In this document: one piece after another, positions 55,668 to 62,037 of the stretch | How positions within the stretch are numbered: the stretch's first letter is position 1 | Layout of the letters: each line of letters opens with the position of its first letter | Source of the DNA: Mycoplasmatota bacterium | GTDB lineage: Bacteria > Bacillota_I > Bacilli_A > Izemoplasmatales > Izemoplasmataceae | Direction: 5' to 3' | DNA: 64,000 bases | NCBI GenBank assembly: GCA_030595255.1 | Contig: JAUVDP010000001.1 | Span: 31,979 to 95,978, forward strand | Made by a program: the position numbers and the translations under genes | The notes under the pieces: generated by a model | The model's database searches: none | The model's input: only the letters and a program-made list of their open reading frames with translations | Told to the model about the DNA's origin: nothing

Positions 55668-55705
55668 AAGCAACTAAGCCATTAAGGGCATGTAGTTGCT
55701 TTTTT
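55668..55705 (+). terminator. Terminator after the tRNA-Trp fragment
   Basis: AAGCAACTA pairs with TAGTTGCTT, followed by a T-tract. May be the original tRNA terminator moved together with the fragment, and now also ends the recN transcript. Confidence 0.75.
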
Positions 55706-55734
55706 ATTTGTCTTAAAAAGGTGCACACCGGTCT

Positions 55735-55806
55735 ACAGGACCTATATATAGGTCGTTTAACAATTTTTACTTCTATGTTATAATCTGTGAGAAGGAGATG
55801 GTGGAA
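55735..55806 (+). promoter_or_regulatory. Intergenic unit R0': promoter of the island's first gene
   Basis: TTTAAC (55756-55761), 17-base spacer, TATAAT (55779-55784), then AAGGAGATG. A GACCTATATATAGGTC palindrome (55739-55754) sits just upstream of the -35. Distantly similar to units R1-R3 (shared GTCGTTTA and GAAGGAGATG). Confidence 0.65.
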
Positions 55807-56271
55807 ATGAAAAAGGAAGTCTTTATATTTTTACTAATATCATTTGTTATTGGTTTTTCTTTAGGTATTTTTATGATTGAAGATATTCAAACTGATTTTG
55901 TAGTATCTATACTAGCTTTATACTTGCTATTCTTAGTGGTAGGTATAATCTTTGTGAACATGAGATTTGAACGTTTGGGATTAAGTATTTATTTGTATCC
56001 ATTAATGGCATTGATAATGTATATTCCTGTAAATGTCTTAGCTGGACTTAATCTTGATAGCGCATATGGAAATTATTACAGTAGTTTCCCTCGTTACGAA
56101 ATAATACCATATTATATATTGTTTTTGTTAGGATTGTATTTAATTGCTAGAATGATTGATTATTTTTTGAAATCAAAACACTCAAAAGTATTATTTACTA
56201 TTACTGATATATTGTCATTAACAGCATTACCATTGTTGCTTGTTGCAACATACTTTGTATCTCCTCATTAA
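55807..56271 (+). CDS. Small membrane protein of unknown function, island gene 1
   Basis: 154 aa, nearly all hydrophobic, with four predicted membrane segments (about residues 5-25, 32-50, 60-80 and 98-150 in two helices). Not recognised. The in-frame ATG at 55798 overlaps the Shine-Dalgarno AAGGAG, so 55807 is preferred. Follows its own promoter and precedes repeat unit R1. Confidence 0.7.
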   Translation: MKKEVFIFLLISFVIGFSLGIFMIEDIQTDFVVSILALYLLFLVVGIIFVNMRFERLGLSIYLYPLMALIMYIPVNVLAGLNLDSAYGNYYSSFPRYEIIPYYILFLLGLYLIARMIDYFLKSKHSKVLFTITDILSLTALPLLLVATYFVSPH

Positions 56272-56322
56272 TGTTTTCTTTTGTTCAAGTGAACTAGTGT
56301 TATTAGCTATTATTGCATTTTA

Positions 56323-56407
56323 TGTCTCCAACATCATTGGTACAATTTAGAAGTCGTTTACTCGCGGCTTTCATATGATACATTATTAGATAAAGGAAGG
56401 TGGAATA
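56323..56407 (+). repeat. Intergenic repeat unit R1 (tRNA-Trp-like segment plus promoter)
   Basis: 56323-56342 matches the tRNA anticodon-arm segment 55610-55629 at 16 of 20 bases (GTCTCCAACA intact). It continues with AGAAGTCGTTTACT, as in R2. A weak promoter TTTACT-16-TACATT follows, then AAGGAAGGTGG. Confidence 0.7.
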
Positions 56408-56899
56408 ATGAAATCTAAATTAGTTATGTTAGCAAGAACATTTGTGGTTATAATATTTATTGTAGCAATATTGTTTAATCTATTCATTATTTTTGGAGTT
56501 GACAATCAAACTAGGCTTTCAACAATCTATATGAATTTAGACATTATTAAAGTGAGCTTTTCAGTAATTTCAATTTCAATCATAGGGTTTGTTTTGAGTA
56601 TCTTATTTAGAAAAGATACTACTATCGCTTATAAAATTGAAATACTCGTGTTAATAATGATAGAGCTATTTTCAATTTATTTCTTATTGTACTCTCAAAC
56701 CCTTGACGGGTTACTAAGAACTGTGGACCATATTTCGATTGATTATTATCTATTTGAAGAAGTATACTCAGCAGTACATCTGGAAGAAATTGTTGATTTT
56801 TATAAATCTTTCTTTGGTATCGTTACGACAATGTTTATTCCTATTGTTGTTGTTATTTTAAGAATATTATCGATATTTAATATAAAATTCAGCAAGTAG
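56408..56899 (+). CDS. Small membrane protein of unknown function, island gene 2
   Basis: 163 aa with four hydrophobic segments (about 10-30, 47-66, 75-98, 135-158). Segment 3 to 4 loop is acidic (LFEEVYSAVHLEEIVD). Not recognised, and not clearly a paralogue of its neighbours. ATG behind AAGGAAGGTGG. Flanked by R1 and R2. Confidence 0.7.
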   Translation: MKSKLVMLARTFVVIIFIVAILFNLFIIFGVDNQTRLSTIYMNLDIIKVSFSVISISIIGFVLSILFRKDTTIAYKIEILVLIMIELFSIYFLLYSQTLDGLLRTVDHISIDYYLFEEVYSAVHLEEIVDFYKSFFGIVTTMFIPIVVVILRILSIFNIKFSK

Positions 56900-56916
56900 T
56901 CTTAATTTGCCTTATA

Positions 56917-57000
56917 GGTCTCCAACACCATTAGTATAATTTTGAAGTCGTTTACTGGCTTCTTTTTATATGGTAAAATGATGTGGAAGGAGATGATGTT
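56917..57000 (+). repeat. Intergenic repeat unit R2 (tRNA-Trp-like segment plus promoter)
   Basis: 56917-56936 matches tRNA-Trp anticodon arm and variable loop (55610-55629) at 19 of 20 bases; the following T-arm region is strongly eroded. Next come GAAGTC...GGCTTC plus a T-tract (dyad/terminator-like) and a promoter TTTACT (56951-56956)-17-TAAAAT (56974-56979), ending in GGAAGGAGATGATG. Confidence 0.8.
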
Positions 57001-57666
57001 GTGAAGAGATATATATTATTATTAATATTTGTCTTTATCTTTTTACTAAGCGGATGTAAGGTTAGTAGGTTTGAATATGGATCTAGTCGCTTAAGTAGTA
57101 TGAGAGAAATAGAAGATATAATTGAAGTAATGTTGGATGAAGGAAACTATGATGAAAATTTGAAAGTGCCATTTAATCGAACTGGAATTTACCTTTCTTA
57201 TATTGATAGTTTATTATTAGTAGAAAGTATTCATTTTAATGTTTATACAGATTTTGATGGGGAATTATATCACTTTGATACAACCAGCTGTTTTAATGAA
57301 AATGGTACCTTATTATGTAAAGAAACTTCAGATTCAAGATCTGATAGTGAAACACTAAAAGATGAAATTAAACTAATATACGCCTTTGAACTGTTTATAA
57401 GTGTAGACGCTATTGAAATTATTACAGAGCTACGAAGAGAGTTTACAATCCCTCCATCAGAAAGAATAATCATACAATATCATTTAAAAGACGTTGAAAG
57501 TATTAATGAAGATATAGATCGATATGAAAATAGAGTGTTTTATTATAACAATGAGTTTCATTATGATAATTCATACACACCAGATGATATGATGATTGAA
57601 ATACGTGTTGATTTCATCAATGCACCTGAAGGTGTAATTTACATTGTATATATTGAAATAGATTAG
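57001..57666 (+). CDS. Lipoprotein of unknown function, island gene 3
   Basis: 221 aa with a lipoprotein signal (lipobox LLSGC, Cys19), then an acidic alpha/beta domain with two Cys (about residues 92-102) and no further membrane segment. Not recognised. GTG start at 57001, following GGAAGGAGATG; an in-frame GTG at 56983 lies inside that site and is rejected. Confidence 0.72.
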   Translation: MKRYILLLIFVFIFLLSGCKVSRFEYGSSRLSSMREIEDIIEVMLDEGNYDENLKVPFNRTGIYLSYIDSLLLVESIHFNVYTDFDGELYHFDTTSCFNENGTLLCKETSDSRSDSETLKDEIKLIYAFELFISVDAIEIITELRREFTIPPSERIIIQYHLKDVESINEDIDRYENRVFYYNNEFHYDNSYTPDDMMIEIRVDFINAPEGVIYIVYIEID

Positions 57667-57733
57667 TATTAATTTAGAAGTCATTTACTGACTTCTTTTA
57701 ATATGGTAAAATACTATTTGGGGAGATGATTTT
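57665..57733 (+). repeat. Intergenic repeat unit R3 (dyad plus promoter)
   Basis: About 85% like the right part of R2 but without the tRNA-like segment. Perfect dyad GAAGTC (57677-57682)/GACTTC (57690-57695) with a T-tract, overlapping a promoter TTTACT (57684-57689)-17-TAAAAT (57707-57712), then GGGGAGATGATTTT. Confidence 0.75.
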
Positions 57734-57928
57734 ATGCCAAGAAATTATAGAACTTTATGGGACAAGTATCCAAATAGAAAAACAGTTGAAACTGAGGGAA
57801 GATATGAATATTTATCATATTCACCTATTAAGTATTTAATTATTGTTGTATTGCTTTTTCTCTTCTTCGTAGTGTTATTTGGGGCTGGGTTAGGGTTCTG
57901 GACTCTATTGAATATGTTCTTTGAGTAA
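57734..57928 (+). CDS. Small single-span membrane protein, island gene 4
   Basis: 64 aa: a basic, Tyr-rich N-terminus (MPRNYRTLWDKYPNRK) and one C-terminal membrane helix (about 36-60). Not recognised. Strong RBS GGGGAGATGA. Starts a two-gene unit with the next gene, 36 bases downstream. Confidence 0.6.
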   Translation: MPRNYRTLWDKYPNRKTVETEGRYEYLSYSPIKYLIIVVLLFLFFVVLFGAGLGFWTLLNMFFE

Positions 57929-57964
57929 ATTATAGAATTTTATATAGAAGAAGGAGATGATTTT

Positions 57965-58468
57965 ATGAAGGAATTCAAAGGGATAATTTTTATTTTAATG
58001 GAATTAATATTACTGTTTATAGTAATTGGTATGATTTATACAGTGATTTTTGTTGAAACAACAATAATTGCTTTTCCTGAATATACATTTCAATTTAGAA
58101 CTATGGATATATCATATGACCTAGTAATAGCCTTAATAACTGCGGTATTAAGTACAGGATTATTAATATATCATCAATATAAAAAGACTTTTAACTTAAA
58201 AGCTTTATATGCTTTATATTTTGTATCTGGTTATCTATTTTTAGTTATTCAAGGTACATTATTATATGGAAAATCACATATAACAAATTCATGGCTTAGA
58301 AATGAATTCTACATAGATTACTTTGGACTATACAAAGCATATATAAACGATGTATCATATCAATTCTTTTTTGATAATATTGTCGTATCAATTTTATATA
58401 GTTTATTATTTATTATTGTAATTGTATCTGTTTGGAAAGGTCGTTTGGGTGCTAAAGAAAAATATTGA
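57965..58468 (+). CDS. Small membrane protein of unknown function, island gene 5
   Basis: 167 aa with four hydrophobic segments (about 5-27, 52-70, 83-103, 138-160). Not recognised. The RBS AAGGAGATGATTTT is nearly the same as upstream of gene 4, as if copied. Ends at TGA, followed 16 bases later by the Nim-like gene. Confidence 0.7.
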   Translation: MKEFKGIIFILMELILLFIVIGMIYTVIFVETTIIAFPEYTFQFRTMDISYDLVIALITAVLSTGLLIYHQYKKTFNLKALYALYFVSGYLFLVIQGTLLYGKSHITNSWLRNEFYIDYFGLYKAYINDVSYQFFFDNIVVSILYSLLFIIVIVSVWKGRLGAKEKY

Positions 58469-58484
58469 AAGATAGGTGTTATAT

Positions 58485-58958
58485 ATGTTTAGAGAAATGA
58501 GAAGAAGTAAGAATTTAATAGATATTGAAATAACTAAAGAACTACTTAAAAATGGAATTGATGGTGTACTTGGTACTATTTCAGAAAATGGATATCCATA
58601 TACAACTCCAGTTAATTATATATACTACAATGATAAAATATACTTCCATTCAGCTCTTAAAGGGCATAAAATAGATAATATTCTAAAGAATGACAAAGTA
58701 TCTTTCACAGTAATTACAAAAAACGATATTATAGAAGAATCTTATACCGCAGACTTTCAATCAGTAATAATATTTGGGAAAGCTAAACTAGTAGATCCAA
58801 CAAAAGAATTATTATTAGAACTCATAAGAAAGTATTCTTCCAATTATACGGATAAAGCTAATGATTATATTGCTAAACATCAAAAAGCAACTCAATTAGT
58901 AGAAATTACGATTGAACATATGACAGGAAAACAAAGAGTTAAGAAAAAAATGAAATAA
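58485..58958 (+). CDS. Pyridoxamine 5'-phosphate oxidase-like flavoprotein (NimA-like)
   Basis: 157 aa, FMN-binding split barrel. MFREMRRSKNL at the start, GTISENGYPYTTPVNYIYY and YFHSALKGHKIDNI are typical of Nim/PPOX proteins that reduce nitro compounds or bind haem/flavin. The ATG at 58485 is chosen over GTG 58476, inside the Shine-Dalgarno AGGTG. Confidence 0.87.
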   Translation: MFREMRRSKNLIDIEITKELLKNGIDGVLGTISENGYPYTTPVNYIYYNDKIYFHSALKGHKIDNILKNDKVSFTVITKNDIIEESYTADFQSVIIFGKAKLVDPTKELLLELIRKYSSNYTDKANDYIAKHQKATQLVEITIEHMTGKQRVKKKMK

Positions 58959-58966
58959 ATATATTG

Positions 58967-58998
58967 AAGCTATTAATAAAAAAATAATAGCTTTTTGT
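58967..58998 (+). terminator. Terminator after the NimA-like gene
   Basis: AAGCTATTA/TAATAGCTT stem with A-rich loop and T-tract. Confidence 0.85.
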
Positions 58999-59081
58999 TT
59001 GTAAAAATACACTTGTATATCAATATGTTATTTACAAACATTTATAAAATGTAAAAAAAATGATATAATATAATTTGTAAA
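58998..59081 (+). promoter_or_regulatory. Putative operator repeats and promoter upstream of the XRE regulator
   Basis: TTTGTAAA at 58998-59005 and 59074-59081, inverted TTTACAAA at 59031-59038, and ATGTAAA at 59049-59055, forming dyads around a TATAAT-like -10 (59064-59069). Likely binding sites for a regulator, perhaps the one encoded next. Inference from repetition only. Confidence 0.5.
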
Positions 59082-59105
59082 TATTATTGAATTGGAGATG
59101 GTAGT

Positions 59106-60395
59106 ATGTTTGACAATAATGGAATTAATAAAATGAATATATCTGTTTTAGGAATTTTAATTAGAGTTACTAGAATGAATCAAGGATATTCTTTAAGAAA
59201 TTTAGCTACTTTAACTAATATATCTCATACTCTTATTTCTAATATAGAAAAAGGTAAACAACCACCATCAAAAGCAACATTAACTGATATATTTAGTGTT
59301 TTAAAACTTAAGTTATATACAGAGCCAGAAATTAAAACTGAAATGACTTACTTCTATAAAGAAATATTTAGTAGGATTGTGAATCATCATTATATAGAGG
59401 CAGCTGAACTAATTACTGAAATGGAGAAAAAAGGACACATTTATGAAAATAGTTTTGAAGTAGTTAACTATATCGTTATTAGATGTTTATACTACACTAT
59501 TACTAATATAAAGTTAGATGTAAAAGAGAAAACCATAAGTCAATACGAAAAAGTAATAGAGTTTTTTACATTAGAACAAAAACAGTTATTTTATTTTATT
59601 AAAGGTTTAAATTATCTTAATAAAGAATATTTCATAATGGCTAGTGATAGCTTTGAAATAGCATTATCACTTACTGATAAAGAAATAAATCCAGTAATTA
59701 AAGAATACTTAGTTCAGGCTTATATAGGACAATATAGGATTACAGATAGCGTTGCTTTAGCTAACGCAGCAATTGAAGAATTCGAAGAAAAAACAGTATA
59801 CGTAAGAGCTATGAAGTGTAGAATGTTAATTGCAAAGATATATGTATTTATTTTAAAACTTGATAAAGCACAAATATTAGTAGATTATGTAGATTCTTTT
59901 ACAAAACAATTTAATATTGCTGTATTAACTAATGAATGTCATATTTTAAAATCAGCAATAGCGTTTTATAATAAAGATTACTTATTAGCAGTAGAAGAAT
60001 TAGAAGAACATACAAACCAAGAAGCTAAAGAACTGATTTTACCTCGTTTTAGAATTTATTTAATGGATAAGGATGATAGATTATTAGATTTTTATAATGA
60101 TGTAATGGAGAACAAGAAAGATCTTCTAACAATTAATAAGTATTTACTAATCAAAGTATTAATGATGTGGGTTAATAAAGATGTTAGAGTAGATAAAGAA
60201 TATATTGAAAGTTTAAATCAGCTTTCTGAGTTATCTATAAACTCAAATGATCAAGAATATATTGGATTATCTCATAATTTATTAATTGATTATTACAGAG
60301 AAAATCGTAAATATAAAAAAGCTCTAGAAATTGCAGATGAACTATTATTACTTAAAAAAATACATTTAAACTACTATTCAATAAAAAATACCTAA
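59106..60395 (+). CDS. XRE-type regulator with TPR-like C-terminal domain (Rgg/PlcR-like)
   Basis: 429 aa. Helix-turn-helix at about residues 16-70 (LIRVTRMNQGYSLRNLATLT, then SHTLISNIEKGKQPPSKATL). The remainder is all-helical with repeated helix pairs, as in RRNPP regulators that bind signalling peptides. No small peptide gene is evident next to it, so peptide sensing is only a family-based possibility. ATG after GGAGATGGTAGT. Confidence 0.8.
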   Translation: MFDNNGINKMNISVLGILIRVTRMNQGYSLRNLATLTNISHTLISNIEKGKQPPSKATLTDIFSVLKLKLYTEPEIKTEMTYFYKEIFSRIVNHHYIEAAELITEMEKKGHIYENSFEVVNYIVIRCLYYTITNIKLDVKEKTISQYEKVIEFFTLEQKQLFYFIKGLNYLNKEYFIMASDSFEIALSLTDKEINPVIKEYLVQAYIGQYRITDSVALANAAIEEFEEKTVYVRAMKCRMLIAKIYVFILKLDKAQILVDYVDSFTKQFNIAVLTNECHILKSAIAFYNKDYLLAVEELEEHTNQEAKELILPRFRIYLMDKDDRLLDFYNDVMENKKDLLTINKYLLIKVLMMWVNKDVRVDKEYIESLNQLSELSINSNDQEYIGLSHNLLIDYYRENRKYKKALEIADELLLLKKIHLNYYSIKNT

Positions 60396-60401
60396 ATAAA
60401 T

Positions 60402-60438
60402 AAAAAAAGATAATTTCATTTAAGAAATTATCTTTTAT
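60402..60438. terminator. Bidirectional terminator, regulator / small membrane protein
   Basis: AAAAGATAATTTC/GAAATTATCTTTT stem with ATTTAA loop. Confidence 0.88.
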
Positions 60439-60452
60439 TGTACGTAATATAA

Positions 60453-60626
60453 TTATGAACTCATTGCATCAATTAATGTGTAAATAAGCCCGATTACTCC
60501 ACCAAGAAGAAATCCTGATATTAAAATTAGTACCATGATTTTACCTAGTTTTGTTTTTAATGGGTTCTTGACAGCTCTTACTGAAGCTTCACGTTCTTTT
60601 GGAACTCTCTTTTTACTTGTTGGCAT
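60453..60626 (-). CDS. Small single-span membrane protein
   Basis: 57 aa: a basic N-terminus (MPTSKKRVPKEREASVRAVK) and one membrane helix (about 31-53) with a Gly-rich centre. Not recognised; resembles small uncharacterised Bacillota proteins of the DUF4044 type in layout only. Upstream frame to 60677 is rejected; GAGGTGA precedes the ATG at 60626. Divergent from dinB. Confidence 0.6.
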   Translation of the reverse strand: MPTSKKRVPKEREASVRAVKNPLKTKLGKIMVLILISGFLLGGVIGLIYTLIDAMSS

Positions 60627-60710
60627 TTTTTCACCTCGATTAATTATATATGGTATAATGTTTATGTCTTTTTTCATTATATTATAATTCTACAAAAAAG
60701 GGAAGATTTT

Positions 60711-61895
60711 ATGGAAAAAAAATACAAAGTAATATTTCATATTGATTTAAATGCGTTTTTCGCAAGCTGCGAAATCGCAGAAGACCCCAGTCTAAAAAAT
60801 ATCCCTATCGGAATTGGTGGTAGAAGTGACAGGGGTGTTTTAACAACCGCTAATTACGAAGCTAGAAAATACGGAATAAGAAGTGGAATGAGTGGTGTTG
60901 AAGCAAGACGTCTATGCCCTAAATTATTGATGTTACCTGTGAATTTTGATCTTTATCACAAATATAGTAATATCTTTTTTAATTTGCTTCATGAGTATAC
61001 AGACATTATTGAAAAAGGATCAATTGATGAAGGATACTTAGATATGACAGATGACTGTGATGAAGTTCATCCTTTAGATATTGCTAAAGAAATTCAAGAT
61101 AGATTATTGAATGAACATAAATTACCTGTATCTATTGGAGTTGCTCCTAATATGTTCTTAGCTAAGATGGCCTCAGATATGAAGAAACCTCTAGGTATCA
61201 CAGTTCTTAGAAAAAGAGACTTAGAAGAGAAATTATGGCCATTACCAATTGAAGAAATGTTTGGTATAGGTAAAAAAACTTATCCAAATTTAAAATTAAT
61301 TGGAATTAATACTATTGGTGATTTAGTAAATTATAAAGATATGCGTAAACTTAAGTTAGTTTTAGGAAATAGAACTGATGAGTTCTTAAAATTAGCTAAA
61401 GGATTTGATAAAAAAATTGTAACTCCACATCGTCATGTGGATATGAAAAGCATTGGTACCTCATCAACATATTTATCTGATATTTATGAGTATCAAGTAG
61501 CTTTAACTAATTTATCTAACTTATCAAAAAAAGTTACTAACCGCCTTATAAAAGACGAATCTGTAACTAAAACAATAAGTATTCAAGTTAGATATAATGA
61601 TTTTACACAAATAAATAGAAGCTATACATTAGATTTTTATACTGGTAACTTTTATGAAATATATAAAGTGGTTGAAAGACTATTTGATGATAATCAAGGG
61701 GATCTTCCAATAAGGTTGCTTGGTGTAAGTCTTTCTAACTTAATACCAACAGAAAATAATGTTAAACAAATTAATATTTTTGATGCACCAAAGGAAGTTA
61801 CTAAAGAAGAAAGAGTATTACGGCTAATTAACAACATTAATGATACTTACGGAAATAAGTTAATTAAAAGAGGTGCAAAAAGCAAAAGCAAATAA
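60711..61895 (+). CDS. dinB: DNA polymerase IV
   Basis: Y-family translesion polymerase, 394 aa. Catalytic motifs HIDLNAFFASCE (first Asp) and GSIDEGYLDMT (Asp-Glu), NYEARKYGIRSGM, the HhH region FGIGKKTYPNLK and a little-finger domain. No clear beta-clamp motif QLxLF at the end, but KQINIFDAP could serve. RBS AAGGGAAG. No SOS box seen. Confidence 0.95.
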   Translation: MEKKYKVIFHIDLNAFFASCEIAEDPSLKNIPIGIGGRSDRGVLTTANYEARKYGIRSGMSGVEARRLCPKLLMLPVNFDLYHKYSNIFFNLLHEYTDIIEKGSIDEGYLDMTDDCDEVHPLDIAKEIQDRLLNEHKLPVSIGVAPNMFLAKMASDMKKPLGITVLRKRDLEEKLWPLPIEEMFGIGKKTYPNLKLIGINTIGDLVNYKDMRKLKLVLGNRTDEFLKLAKGFDKKIVTPHRHVDMKSIGTSSTYLSDIYEYQVALTNLSNLSKKVTNRLIKDESVTKTISIQVRYNDFTQINRSYTLDFYTGNFYEIYKVVERLFDDNQGDLPIRLLGVSLSNLIPTENNVKQINIFDAPKEVTKEERVLRLINNINDTYGNKLIKRGAKSKSK

Positions 61896-62037
61896 ATTAT
61901 AATAGCTATTAGTGGCATAAAACATTGCTTAAAGGCCGTTTTTATGATAAAATATTTAATTGGAAAGTATTATATTTTTTGTGAATAAGAATAATTATTG
62001 ATTAAGAAAATGGAAATTAAGATATGGAGGATAAATT

